In this document: positions 34,207 through 50,412 of the stretch, piece after piece
Layout of the letters: every line of letters starts with the position of its first letter
Numbering within the stretch: position 1 is the stretch's first letter
DNA from: Gibbula magus
Lineage: Eukaryota > Mollusca > Gastropoda > Trochida > Trochidae
NCBI GenBank assembly: GCA_936450465.1
Contig: OW388293.1
Location: 42,862,982 to 42,926,981 of the forward strand
Direction of reading: 5' to 3'
DNA length: 64,000 nucleotides
Translations under genes and position numbers: made by a program
Notes under the pieces: generated by a model
Databases searched by the model: none
Seen by the model: the letters and a program-made list of their open reading frames with translations, nothing else
Told to the model about the DNA's origin: nothing

Positions 34207-34209
34207 CTA
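34207..34209 (-). other. In-frame TAG between LINE ORF1 and ORF2
   Basis: The reading is ACT CGT TAG GGG TTA AGG CTT GGA ATA TGG. ORF1 and ORF2 are in the same frame with one stop between them and no ATG before the endonuclease motifs. TAG followed by G and purine-rich sequence is compatible with stop-codon readthrough, but it could also be a single nonsense mutation in an ancestral fused ORF. Confidence 0.75.
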
Positions 34210-35187
34210 ACGAGTTGTGGTTGTCTGCTGTGACAGTTTGCCATTCTTTTGGAGTCTCAGTTTGTTATTCACATCAAGGGTCTTGAGCAACAAACGCATA
34301 TTTCCATCACTTCTCAATTCTTCTCTTGTTTTGTAGGAGTCAATGTACACCCGCTGCATGTTTTCCATACCTTTCAGTTTGTGTTTGGCCCTTAGTACCT
34401 GTACCTTCTGATCTTCTGATGCCACTTGACAAGTGATGTGCCCTGGAAAGTCTCCCTTTGTGTTCTTTTTCCTCACGCAGTTTACAATCTTCACATTCCT
34501 TAGCTCTAATTTTACTTTTATTAACTGTTCGACTTGTTTTCCAAGTTCGCTTGGTGTTTCTGTAGATTTGTCACATTTCAACCCCTTAATTACCAACAAG
34601 CATTTCTCAGAATTTTGTTTATTGTCTTGTCCTGATTTAACAATGCTAGCATATGAACTTTCTAGTTCATCAATTCTTTTCTGTACTGAGCTAAAATCTT
34701 TTTGAAAGTTTTCTTTCATTTTCCTTACTTCTGTCTCAATTGTTGAGGTAATCAAAGTTTTCAAGTTTAATTCTAAATTTGTTTCCATAACTTCCATCCG
34801 GTTCGTAAGTGACACAACAGCTCCCCTCATTTCACTAGCTAATTCTGAAACCGCACTCAGTATTGCTAAATCATTGACATTCCGAGTGTTCATCGAATTT
34901 GGGTCTACTTGCACCTGTTGATTTTCCGGCGCTTCATCGACTACTGTCGACTTGCATGCGGAGCTCGCATGCACTTCAGCTTTTGTGACTTTAATGTTCT
35001 CGGCATGCACATTTTTTATCTTTTTGTGTCCTGTTATTGTTAATTCTTTGTCCCTGTCCCCTGATAAGCTCCGCTTACGTAGGCCTCCACCCTGCCCATC
35101 AACTGACTCAGTCGTGTCCATGCACAATGGTTGACATGTTGTTTGGCTCGCCATCACCGACTCGACGAATTCTAAGTCTGTGTTCAT
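34207..35187 (-). CDS. LINE ORF1 protein (coiled coil plus RNA-binding domain)
   Basis: The 326-residue protein starts at a true ATG (35187). The first ~100 residues are basic and low in complexity (RKRSLSGDRD, GHKKIKN). Residues ~110-185 form heptad-like coiled coil (LAILSAVSELASEMRGAVVS, MEVMETNLELNLKTL, VQKRIDELESSYASIV). Residues ~195-320 fit an RRM-like and C-terminal domain of the LINE-1 ORF1 (transposase_22-like) kind: CLLVIKGLKCD, VKLELRNVKIVNCVRKK, CQVASEDQKVQVLRAK, VYIDSYKTREELRSDGNMR. In that family the trimeric protein binds the element RNA as a nucleic-acid chaperone. It ends at TAG (34209-34207), directly in frame with ORF2. Confidence 0.85.
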   Translation of the reverse strand: MNTDLEFVESVMASQTTCQPLCMDTTESVDGQGGGLRKRSLSGDRDKELTITGHKKIKNVHAENIKVTKAEVHASSACKSTVVDEAPENQQVQVDPNSMNTRNVNDLAILSAVSELASEMRGAVVSLTNRMEVMETNLELNLKTLITSTIETEVRKMKENFQKDFSSVQKRIDELESSYASIVKSGQDNKQNSEKCLLVIKGLKCDKSTETPSELGKQVEQLIKVKLELRNVKIVNCVRKKNTKGDFPGHITCQVASEDQKVQVLRAKHKLKGMENMQRVYIDSYKTREELRSDGNMRLLLKTLDVNNKLRLQKNGKLSQQTTTTR

Positions 35188-35345
35188 TATTAGAGTCTAT
35201 TGCATGTGATATGATCGTAATGGTGTTGTCTAGGGTGTATGCGGACCTTACCCTGACCAAAATCTTCTTAATTTGGTCACTTGTTTTGTTTTTTGAAGCA
35301 ATTTTCGTCAGAGCTCGTGTATAAGACTTCTTCTCACCAAGGGAC

Positions 35346-36020
35346 GTAACTCATGATATATACCGACACGTCGCCATTGTGAAAATAACGAAGTTGATCA
35401 TCCGTAACATATGATTATCATTCCATTACACCAACTTCTTCAATACCTCTTAAACAGTTTTTTTTATCATAATTAAATATATGCAGATGGAATATATTGA
35501 ACAATATTTCATATTTATTTCGTTACCGATCTCTCAGATCAAGGATTAATAAGCATAATACAAGAGATGAACTACATGTAGTGCTAATACTCAATATAAA
35601 GAATACCACCCAAGTGTCTTCTGACATCAACAGTTTGAACATATTTTAATAAAAGTCCCAGCATAGTCGACGATACATTTCTTTTATGAACAAGTGTTGG
35701 TATATGTGATATAAAAAGACATGCGGGTAAGATTCTATTTATCCTTCAACTTAATTTTTCAATAGTTTCCATTGTAAACAAATCTTTGAACACAGCACTT
35801 CCATGAGACATGCGATCCAAACGGAATACGTCACAATGGTATGGCCGCACGGACCCCCATAATTTAGACGTTCCATACCATAAGAAAAGTGAGTTAATGT
35901 CAACTGTCGTAAGTTTTAAGTTAAAATAAAATTATTAAAAAAACTGTCGTTAGTCGCAGAATTGTGAAAATAGAAAAGGAGCAGAATTGGTGAGATGTAC
36001 ATTTACGATTTTGCAAATAC
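35346..36020. other. Non-coding stretch
   Basis: AT-rich DNA beyond the LINE 5' end. Nothing was recognised. Confidence 0.35.
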
Positions 36021-36029
36021 ATTGCATTC

Positions 36030-36095
36030 ATGGAAGAGAAATGGCCTTTTCAAGCCGAAAGTGACACTTTTAAATTGATATAAATGAACAAAAAT
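36030..36095 (-). mobile_element. LINE 3'-end remnant
   Basis: The sequence GGCCTTTTCAAGCCGAAAGTGACACTTTTAAAT resembles the 3' terminal hairpin region of the LINE at 29965-30010 (GGCCTGTTAAGGCCGAAATG then ACACCTTAAAAT) in the same orientation. Only the end is preserved, as expected for strong 5' truncation. Confidence 0.5.
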
Positions 36096-38240
36096 GTAAA
36101 CATGATATCACTATTTGATAATAGGTATTGGTCTTTACATGTTAATGATCTTGGTATTTGATAAAGCACTCTGTCCATCTTGCATGAGGCATTAGCATTC
36201 TCTTATATCAGTAAACAAGAAAAAGAATTTAAAAAGCAACTGAATAATACACGATGAAGATTATTAGGTAACATAAGTGTTTTTTTCAATATTTTGAATA
36301 TGAAATGCTATATGTATGATATGCGCTATATGATGAAACATGAAAATTGAAAATTCTTGATTTATTAGTGTTTTTATGCTGAATAATGTCATTCTCTTTA
36401 AATGTTATCTCCTATTATTTGGATATTTCCATCAGTTGAACATAGCTGCTATAACCTTCCGCTGGTGCCTTCAGGCTAATTGACGTCAATTGTCACATTT
36501 ATAGATACTTCTTGGGTTCATAAGCATGAAGGCGACCTATCGAAGCATGTAATAAAGAGAGAATAAAAGCTTGGAGCTGTTTCCTTACTCAGTTTAGTGT
36601 GACAGTCTGAAAACGTAAACGAGATATTAAGGTTGGGGAAAATCTAGTTAAGTACATAAAATAGCTATTACTTGCCCATGGAAGATACTGCAGTGTAATA
36701 TTTATACGGCAATATTAAAGTAGTGTAATATCTCTCCAAGTATGACGTCACAATAGTGTACAGTTGTGACGTCACACTGGTCGTGCCGCTATCACAATTA
36801 TACATGACTCGCGAAAGTCTTAGTTTCAGAGCCATGTCGGCAATTTCGCTTGATAAATTTGTGCAAGCAATGAACAGAATACGTAACTTCCCTTCATATA
36901 ATACCATTTTTATTAATCTTGTGAATGATTCGGTATTAAACTCGCTTTCGCTCGTTCATACCAAATCATTAACTCGTTTAATAAAAGTTGGTATTTAATG
37001 AAAGGTCGTTTAGTATCCTCTATATGTGAAAAGGCGTCCGTAAAGGCGATGACGCTGACATATTGGCATAATTCTTGGTTTGTTTGTTGCGACCAATAAG
37101 TTCAAGATTGACCCACTGTTTCCCTGTGTTATAAAAATACACCTCTACATTTTACGACACAGGTTTATAGCTTGCTACGTGAAATATCAACATTGTAACA
37201 CCAAACAAAAGGAAATATGTATAACATTAACATATGTAAAATTACATGATAATTAATTCAAGCAAATGGCAATTCGCTTATTCTTACGTTACGCTCAGTT
37301 TAAATCAATGATATATTCCAAAATCATGAACGTCAAAATATCTGTGACTAGAATCATGTATGTTAACAATCTGACACTATCTAAATATAATGTTCTGAGG
37401 GACATTTTACATGTAAGTTTGTGCAAACATCATGTGTCATCGAACATATTTTGGCTGTAACTAGTAAGAAGTAAATAAAACGCATCATAAATTAATTGCA
37501 GCTCTACACCCATTTGACAGGATTTACAATCCGGGTACAAACTGAACCCTGTTCCCTTTACCATAATAGTGTCTGGTCGCGAACATGGATACTTTGTTAT
37601 AACGAAGATTTGATCCAATACTTTACGAAGGCCTATCAATGATTAATCAAAATGTAACACACACATATCCCTGCAATACATATTTCAAAATGTCAAAAAG
37701 AACCAAGATAGTTAGTGACGTTCAGCACCCCTATCATTTCCCACCCACAGCGGTTACTCCCTTTAGATGTTTTATCTTAGCGAAACTCTGAAGGAAGTAA
37801 CCTCTTTTGGAAGAAAATACACCCCTATCTGTTCCAGATAAAAGAGTCGGCTTTGATCAGCTAATGAGTACACTAATCATTAGTCTTAGAAAATCTCGAT
37901 GTACATCAAATTAAAACGTGACACAAGTTATATTTTACTGACGCTTCATATACAACAGTGATGTCCTTGTCGTAATTGATTATCTCCCTTCGAACACAAA
38001 ATTCAAACTGTACTTGTGTTCCTGCAAACAGATTGAGCACTGTTAGTTGTAAGGATTTGAAATAAAATAATGTTATATTTGTAACTTTATGCCTATTCTA
38101 ACACAGCTGGGGAGAGGAATTCGCTGTAACTTCAATCTTATTTTAGAACAGGGAGTTTGGAAATTAAATTAATGAAAGTACATATGTAGTTGTCGAGATA
38201 ATGTATCTTCTTGGACTTCAAATGGTTGACGCATCATTGA
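36096..38240. other. Non-coding stretch with a TGACGTCA cluster
   Basis: TGACGTCA octamers (the CRE consensus bound by CREB/ATF proteins) occur at 36481-36488, 36743-36750 and 36767-36774. No convincing exon follows. The rest is AT-rich with no gene recognised. Confidence 0.4.
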
Positions 38241-38245
38241 TGTTA

Positions 38246-39427
38246 CGAGGGGCGTTCAATAAGTGTTGCAAGCGGGGCATTGGTGTTTACATAAACAGCG
38301 TCAGCTTATAGCAGGTGTTACTATAGTCAAAACATAACATTGACACATGTCAAAACAATTTCTAGACATAACAATTATTTAGATATAATAGCTGCGCTGA
38401 CCTAGGGGTCTCCATAATCATGGATGCTCTCAAACATTAACAACGCGCTGTGATCAAGTTCCTTACTAAAGAGGGATGCAAAGCTACAGAAATACATAAT
38501 CGTATGTGTAATGTGATGAGTAAGGATGCTCCTAACTTTTCAACAGTTTGTCGCTGGTCTCTTCAGTTCAAGCGGGGCAGGGAGTCCTTAGACGATGACC
38601 CACGGTCAGGCAGGCCATCTGAAGTTACCACACCGGAAGTTATTGCCGCTATCGAAAGACGAATTTTAGCTGACCGCCGTGTTAAAGTTTCTGAACTGTC
38701 TTTGGAATTCCAGATATCAATTGGAAGTGTTGAAAAAATAATTAATGACCATCTTGGTATGTCCAAGGTATCTGCAAGATGGGTACCCAGAAACCTCACA
38801 GCACAAGATCGCCAGAAAAGAACCGAAAGTTGCATGGAGCTCCTGGATCGGTTTAATGCGGATGAAGCCAGGTTTTTGTCTCGTCTGGTGACAGGTGACG
38901 AAACCTGGATCCACCACTGGGACCCGGAAACTAAACTGGAATCCAAGCAATGGAAGCACCCGAGTTCACCGCCTCCCCTGAAGTTTCGCACTCAACCATC
39001 AGCTGGCAAGGTTTTGGCGACAATCTTTTGGGATGCAAAAGGCATATTATTAATTGATTACTTGCCAACCAAAACTACAATGAATGGTCAATATTATGCC
39101 AACCTAATGCAAGAATTGCGAAAGACAATTCGACAGAAACGCCGTGGAATGTTGACACGTGGTGTTCTGATTTTGCATGGCAACGCTCCAGGACACAAGT
39201 CAAGAGATGCACAGGCCGCTATACGTGATTGTGGATTCGAACAGTTTAACCACCCACCCTACAGCCCAGACCTAGCCCCCATTGACTACTTCCTGTTCAG
39301 AAACCTGAAATCCGCCCTACGTGGAAGGCACTTCCGGGATGCAAACGGGGGGCAAACGTAAAAGTAAAAAATTGACTACGCGAGTTGGTTTTATATTGAA
39401 GTTGCAACACTTATTGAACGCCCCTCG
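38246..39427 (+). mobile_element. mariner-family transposon, complete ends
   Basis: Inverted terminal repeats are perfect over at least 26 bp: CGAGGGGCGTTCAATAAGTG at the left, and its reverse complement ending GAACGCCCCTCG at the right. TA dinucleotides flank both sides (38244-38245, 39428-39429), the expected mariner target-site duplication. Length is 1182 bp, slightly short for the ~1.3 kb usual in the family because of an internal deletion in the transposase. Confidence 0.95.
38420..39361 (+). pseudogene. mariner transposase, inactivated
   Basis: The natural start is ATG at 38420. The sixth codon is followed by an in-frame TAA (38438), after which the frame is open (QRAVIKFLTKEG). The helix-turn-helix region (SGRPSEVTT, VPRNLT) is followed by the DD34D catalytic core: first Asp in VTGDETWIHHWDPE, third in YSPDLAPIDYFLF. 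At the second catalytic position the usual HDN reads HGN (codon GGC at 39179), one transition from Asp. The last ~40-50 residues are missing: after RGRHFRDANGG the frame closes at 39361 and the right terminus follows within about 40 bp. Stop, lost catalytic Asp and C-terminal deletion make it dead three times over. Confidence 0.9.
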
Positions 39428-39429
39428 TA

Positions 39430-40030
39430 TAACAGAAAGAAACAGTTTTAATTAATTAGTATATCTAACCCATTTAGGGAGATTCCAAAAGGCTTGTTTT
39501 TCATAATACGATCAGATGATATTTTAAGGAAATAAAAGCTTAAATTCAGTTGACCTCTAGACATATAACTATCATTAAAGATGAAGTTATATCGCCGACT
39601 GGCCGCCATCTTGCTTTTTTTGCATTACGTGACATTTAATTTCCTATCTTTCTAATACGTCGAATGAATTGGGTTGCCACGGTGACTGCATTGCGTTCCC
39701 CCGGTGCTCCCGGGGGTTCTTGGTCGTTCGTGAGGTTCCCAGTGCGTCCTTGAGAGCTTCCACTGCAACCCTAACACGTTCCATGCGCTTCTCGTGGGGG
39801 TGGTAAACAGGCATGAGTTTCTCTTGATATGTGACATGAGAAAGTTTAGTGAAAGTGGGGGAACAGGGAAGCGCGCGGACTATGTGACAGTAATCATCAT
39901 CATAAACAACATTTCAAAGAATAAATGCAGAAAAGTTGTATTATTTAAAGAATTTACGAAACTTCATATAAAACATATCAAGTTCCCCCAGTATATCAAT
40001 CTGAACTAACACGTACATATCATAGCCATT
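39430..40030. other. Non-coding stretch
   Basis: Short spacer between two DNA transposons. A slightly GC-rich patch (39670-39790) contains no convincing exon. Confidence 0.4.
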
Positions 40031-40032
40031 TG

Positions 40033-42200
40033 CGGAAGGCTACCGGAAAAGGGACCACTTGGTCGATTCTGCTTTAGGAGATATAGGCTCCAAAATTGTT
40101 TTTGTTGATTAAATTGAATTTTTTAATTTTTGTTATTGTTTTAACTTAACATCTCATCTTCATGTGCAGAGTCTCCAATTGTCAACTTTGCTTCTATAAA
40201 ATACCGAAAAACATTGATATTAAAAGGTACCAAAAAGGTACCACATGGTCGGAGCAGCTGTTTATACTTATTTTGAAGCAGTCCTGTTGGTGCTCAAGTA
40301 GATATTTTATGTTCGCTTCTTCGAGCAAGGTTTATTGAAGTCTGCAGCGAAACAGCGTTCTAAGTGACCTTTGCTTGACAGGTACATACTTCCACAGTCG
40401 TACGTTACAATAATCAGCATTTAAACATCCCTAGTACGACATACATATCATAATGCGATCTCAAATTTGCTTCATATATGTCAGTAAGAATACAAATAAA
40501 GTTAAGCAGTATCATCCTTTTCTAAAGTGTTTATATTATTGATAAATTCCAATTGATGGTTGAACTTAGAAAACACGTGATTTTTGCGACCAAGTGGTCC
40601 CTTTATAATAGATGATGATTTCTCTATGTTCTTGGTGATACATTTTATAAACGCTTTAAAAACGAAATCTTTTTATGAATCGTGCATATTATTATGATTT
40701 GAATTTGAACTTGATGACGATTCTCAATAGAATTCTCAATAGATTTCTAAGTATTATGGAAAGGTACAAATAACATTCAGAAAGAAATTCTAAATAAATA
40801 TTATTTGACTTTTTTAATAGGACAATTTCCAATGTTTCTTTTTTCGGGTTCAGGTTCTGACCAGCACTAACTCCTCTGACGATGATGCACAGATTTTATG
40901 GTTAACTAACCCACTTGACATCTCACGGTTTAGATACTGTGTTTCAGATAATGGGGCTCAATAATGATGTTTAAATGCTACTGAAGTAAGAGGAACTGAT
41001 CATATAAAGTGATCAAAATAGCAGAGATGATTTTCTATAACATGATATATCATATCTGACATCAGAAAATTTGGTTGCACGAAAGAAATGTACTTGAAAC
41101 ATCGTATTTAGTGAATTTGGTTGCAGTCCCCTAAAGGGATCTGCAACCAAATTTATTTACACACATTTTTCATCATTATTTCTACCTTGGCAAATAAATA
41201 TTTGGTTGCAGAGCAAACATAGTGTGTTGACAAGCACATAGGATTAGTTTGTTTGCAGAGGTTATCAAATTTACTAAATTTGACAAAAAAAACGATAACA
41301 TTTTCTGAATCATTTCGGCTAGTTCGAATTCTCTCTCGCTAAGTGTATGGCGTAATGAAACCAATGTATCGCATCCTCCCATTGGCTCATTCCGTATCAA
41401 CCATTTCTAACAAAACAAAATAAATTCATGTTTATTAATTCTGGTTGCTTTTATTCACGTTTCTATATTGAAACTATTTCCTATAAAACTAATTTAGCAA
41501 TCAAAGATATCTATGACAACTAATAAGATATTTTCCTTCTGCAACCAAATTGTGTCAAGTCAAGGCTTTTCTGTTTGATGAAAACGTGTATTTTGATGGT
41601 TTAAAAAGTTTGGATGCAGTTGCCTATAGGGACTGCAACCAAATTGCGAAATGACCCGATTTCCATGTGAAGTTATAATCTGCAACCAAATCATGCCGTA
41701 GATAATTATTTCAGCTATCAGAAAAACTTCATCTGAGTAATTTTGAAGAGTTTGGTTGCATTTTATGGCTATTTTAGACACCCCGTCATTGGGACCCTTC
41801 AATTACTCTTAGGCCAATTATTCTATAACAATATCTCAATTTTAGTTCTTTAATTGGTTAATCAAAGTGTAATATGATCGTATGCTAATATGAAGAAAAA
41901 GGGACCACATCGACCCTTACGCATGCACGTGCATATTAATAATATGCAAAATTACTTTTGTTCTACACACAAATAATTTAACTCCGGTAGAGACTTCGTG
42001 TTAAATGATATTGTTAAATGAATACAACCATTAGTTGTAAGCCGTGTTTTCTCATTTTCATATTCCCAGATATATTTGACCCCACCACTCTTCATTTGGT
42101 CATAACTTTGTCATTTGTATTTGTAGTGTAGATGTCGTTAGTTATGAACCTGTGCCTAACTCAATACCGATCGGGTGGTCCCTTTTCCGATAGCTTTCCC
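40033..42200. mobile_element. Non-autonomous TIR element, about 2.17 kb, rich in TTTGGTTGCA
   Basis: The left end GGAAGGCTACCGGAAAAGGG-ACCACTTGGTCG and, as reverse complement, the right end GGAAAGCTATCGGAAAAGGG-ACCACCCGATCG are inverted repeats of about 32 bp with a few differences. Related GGGACCAC/GGTACCAC boxes lie subterminally at about 40240, 40592 and 41900. The centre carries nine TTTGGTTGCA/TGCAACCAAA motifs. There is no coding frame of note, so mobility would depend on another element. The target duplication is unclear. Confidence 0.6.
41069..41762. repeat. Cluster of nine TTTGGTTGCA motifs in both orientations
   Basis: Motif sites are near 41070, 41116, 41142, 41201, 41540, 41609, 41633, 41681 and 41751. 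Two neighbouring pairs are convergent and can form hairpins: AATTTGGTTGCAG / CTGCAACCAAATT across CCTAAAGGG (41114-41153), and GTTTGGATGCAG / CTGCAACCAAAT across CCTATAGGG (41608-41644). Confidence 0.8.
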
Positions 42201-44565
42201 TAATTAATTCAATTCAATTCAATATGTATTTCCAGCAAACCAGCATGTACGGTACAGGAACAGTCCAAATATAGGTATAACATAAATGGGAAAAATTAGT
42301 GATCACTTGTTATTGGTTGAAATGGTGTATTATTTCTTCATGTTGTCGTTAATAATTCTACTAAAACGTGACAAATTCGGAAGAGTTGTTTACCGGAAAC
42401 AAAAGTTTAATTTTCTCAAACTTCGGCCACTTGCTGTAGAAAATCAGAAAACAATGGGATTTTATATTACCAAACATTTTGCACGTGGCAAATAAAACTT
42501 TAAATTGCAAATGTAAACATGTAATGAAAAATACAACTTGACATTTTTCTATGTCACATACGTCTAGCAAACCAAGTATAAGGTTAAACTGCATTCACGA
42601 ACACACACTAATCTCAAGAAAGTACAGTTCAGTTGCAAAATACAGCATGTATTCCTATAGGTGTATATTTTGTACAGTTTCCTCTCCTGTCAATGACTTT
42701 TGAACTCTAACATTAACTAATTTCAAGAAAAGTGAAGACAACAAAAGTTTGGAGAGCTGTTATCATGGATTATTTATAAAACATTTTCAATGACGCTCAT
42801 AAATACGAATTATAAATATTTTTCTTCTCCGTGTTTTTCATTTGACAATTAAGCTTTTAAAATCATTTTGTGTTTCACCTTTTTATACCAATACATACAT
42901 GCTTCACATATGTTATCTTGTGTTGGAGTAACAGAAATCGGTATTCCTAGAAGCGGTTGTAAAATATTCCTAATGTTTGCAAATTCAACGATGAACACTT
43001 CTGTCATTCAGACCCTAGAGCAAAATATTTAATTGAGGACCAGCCGAGTCTAGAAAATCATAGCAAGTCTAGATTATTCAGCTCTAGAAATTAAAGTATC
43101 TTTAGGGCTCTACGTTATAAGTTTTATTCAATGCTCTGTCACATCGATGATATAGATGCATTGCATAGTGTTATAGATTTAGTACACGGATCCGCCATCC
43201 ACGTCATTTGATAATGTGGGGTTATGGCGGGTTGATTCTTTTACACGAATCAGCTCCTCTTTATGCATTCTCCATCAATATCTTAATCCGCGTATGACAT
43301 CCCTACACTCGCATTTGTGATGGTCTTCCGATTTGAAATAGATTTCATTATTTTGCAAAACGTTGTCATCCATTTGCATATTTAATTTCGGAAATTTAAC
43401 ACAGAGCTACGACCCTAATGAAGTACATGTACATGTAGATGCGTCTATGCACACGTGCAGCGCAAATCATCCGCGTCATACCGATACCCTGCATTGCACG
43501 TGCTCTTACCGTGCTGCTCATTATTCTTCATAAACTACTTGTTACTGACAAACAATCAAATCCTTGCAAGTGACCCTTCCTGATCTAATCGATCAAGGCG
43601 CTGAGGAAAGGAGAGTTTCATGATTTTTTGTCCTGGTTTCAAAATCATATTTTCACATAGAAAAACAAATACATTATCCTTGAATTATTAAACACTTAAA
43701 AACCTGACACCCCCTTTGACCTAGACAGTCAATAACCAGTGGGTTCGTAAAAATAATATACTGTTTTCACAATAGAAAAAAACATGTACTTGTTCTGCGA
43801 CTATTTACCGGAGTCCATACCTTTGTTTACAGCTCTGTTAACTATAGGTGAAACAAAGGTCAAAATGTTGACCTTACATGAGTGTCTTATCACCTGAACA
43901 TATTCCATCCAATTAGTCAGTTGAGCGACAGTGGAAGTACAGTTATTGAAATGTTAATTATCACATGTATGTTGGCCTATTCGTAAATACCAATATGTCA
44001 CTACTTACATCTACCCATACATTGTTTAATCTGCCATTTAAACATGTTGTAAACTGCAGCATAATGTTGAAACAAACGACTGCAAGAACATCTTTTGCTA
44101 AAGGCATAAAAAATATACTGTTTTATTACCCATTTGGTTGAAAGTTACCGATTTAATATTATTGGTATACGAGCACATATAAAACCACAATCGTTTCGTA
44201 AAATTCATATGACACATTATCTCGGGTAATAACCTCTATAACATATCCAGATCGAACAAATATATATGTGCAGTTAATCCATGTATCCAGTTAACTCAAT
44301 TGAAATTCTGGTTAGTTATCTTATGTTATATAAATTCATGATGTCATTCCATTGAAGCACACTAAAGCCTGTTTATAAGCCCTACGTTTGTTAAGGAGAC
44401 AGTATGGCATTATATTCAGCTGTGTATTATAACCAGGGAATTATAGTGCTGGAAAATCGTTCTTGCGAAAATATGGCAAAATATCAAGGGTGGCATTATA
44501 ACAAGACTATATACACTGTAGTTCAAAAATAAGTTTTTGAACATTGCCACTACACATTCCCATTC
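42201..44565. other. Non-coding stretch
   Basis: It begins with (ATTCA)n near 42204-42222, which may be a LINE 3' tail in minus orientation. The rest is AT-rich with no gene recognised. Confidence 0.35.
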
Positions 44566-44569
44566 CTGC

Positions 44570-45024
44570 TAAGAGCTGTAGCGCTTTTTTCTCACTGAAA
44601 TAAAGTGATCACACAAAAAGGTAAATAAATATTACCAATGGCTAAATAATACTCCTGAATCAATAAAAAGAATGTACATTGTTCGGTTAAGTCATGCGAG
44701 TCTATTTCCCTTCGAACGGTTATTTTAATGACCCCTCTAGTGATAACTAAACACTCAAAGTAGAGTTATGTGAATATGTTACCATGATAGAATGGTCAAT
44801 TACCTTGCTGTCTGAACTCTCAAATTCGCTTTTGACCAACACATCTACCTCTCACACTGAAGATTTCCACTGACGCTTAAAACGTCGTACCATTTTCTTT
44901 CAATACGGATAATCGTTTTCTATGGATACGGCTTATCGGGTCGTGTAATGAGATGTTAACTTTAATGATGAATAGCAAATTTGAGAAAACAAAATATGCC
45001 AAAAACGTGCTACAGCGACTTTAA
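44570..45024. mobile_element. MITE, about 450 bp (same family as 8732-9073)
   Basis: The left terminus TAAGAGCTGTAGCGCTTTTT and right terminus AACGTGCTACAGCGACTTTA are imperfect inverted repeats. The body shares long stretches with 5600-5710 (ACCAATGGCTAAATAATACT) and 6310-6490 (AGCAAATTTGAGAAAACAAA). There is no coding sequence. Confidence 0.65.
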
Positions 45025-45360
45025 TGCTCCGGGTTGAAGACAAATAGGTTGTCAACCGTGATGACTGTTCCTATCTTTTTAGCAGTGGCAGTCTTTCCAG
45101 TTTTCTATATTGTTTGTGACATGTGTGGCCAATCATCCCGCTTGAAGGTTCACCCATAGTTCACCCCTGTGTTTACGTCACGCCTCGTATTCATAAACAC
45201 AACATTCTCAAAAACACTGTGTTATTCACTATATAGTTGTGCAGAGTAACACTACTGTGTATGGTTGTGATATCGACATGAAAGCATGCTTCCTGTAACA
45301 TATATTACGTTGACAGACATAGACAGTCGTATACTATACTATTATATGTGTATATCAAAC
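45025..45360. other. Non-coding stretch
   Basis: Unique sequence between the MITE and the GA microsatellite. Nothing was recognised. Confidence 0.4.
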
Positions 45361-45361
45361 C

Positions 45362-50085
<4,724 letters not shown>

Positions 50086-50089
50086 TACG

Positions 50090-50368
50090 TGACTGTTGAA
50101 TGCATGGTAGCCACGGAGCACGGAGCCTTCGATCGGAAAACAAAAACCAACTTGTCATTCCAAATATCAGGACAAAACAAGCCAGCAACGCCTGTTCAGT
50201 TTCTGCTTCAAAGCTTTGGAAGTCCTTCCCCCTTATGATTAGATCTGCTAAAACTCCTTCCACAGACAGCTCAAACCCTACCTCTCTTCATCAACCTACC
50301 CCTTCTAGACTTTGTTATGCGCCGTTGAACAGGTTTGAGTTGGATACCAGGCGCCATTAAATCCATCA

Positions 50369-50411
<43 letters not shown>

Positions 50412-50412
50412 C
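50090..50412 (+). mobile_element. 5'-truncated LINE, ORF2 C-terminus and (ATT)n tail
   Basis: An 86-residue open end (50100-50360) has the pattern GARSLRSENKNQLVIPNIRT...ACSVSASKLWKSFPLMIRSA...NRFELDTRRH-stop. This is typical of the extreme C-terminus of many animal LINE ORF2 proteins (SLRS..., APxLWNxLP, IRSA). The stop is followed within ten bases by about 14 ATT repeats (50368-50411) that form the 3' tail. It differs from the LINE at 30-35 kb, so it represents a second LINE family. The middle of the peptide may contain a frameshift. Confidence 0.75.

Larger units (their letters stand above)
29892..35345 (-). mobile_element. Non-LTR retrotransposon (LINE), apparently full length
   Basis: From high to low coordinate it has a 5' leader (from about 35345, end approximate), ORF1 (35187-34207), ORF2 (34206-30673), a ~780-bp 3' UTR that includes a 17-bp tandem array, a GC-rich hairpin GGCCTTAACAGGCC near 29975, and a 3' tail of (TTA)n at 29911-29892. 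No RNase H domain was seen. The two-ORF structure with apurinic endonuclease and RT, 3' hairpin and short-repeat tail suggests a Jockey/CR1/L2-type clade; clade assignment is inference. Target-site duplications could not be settled. Confidence 0.85.
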
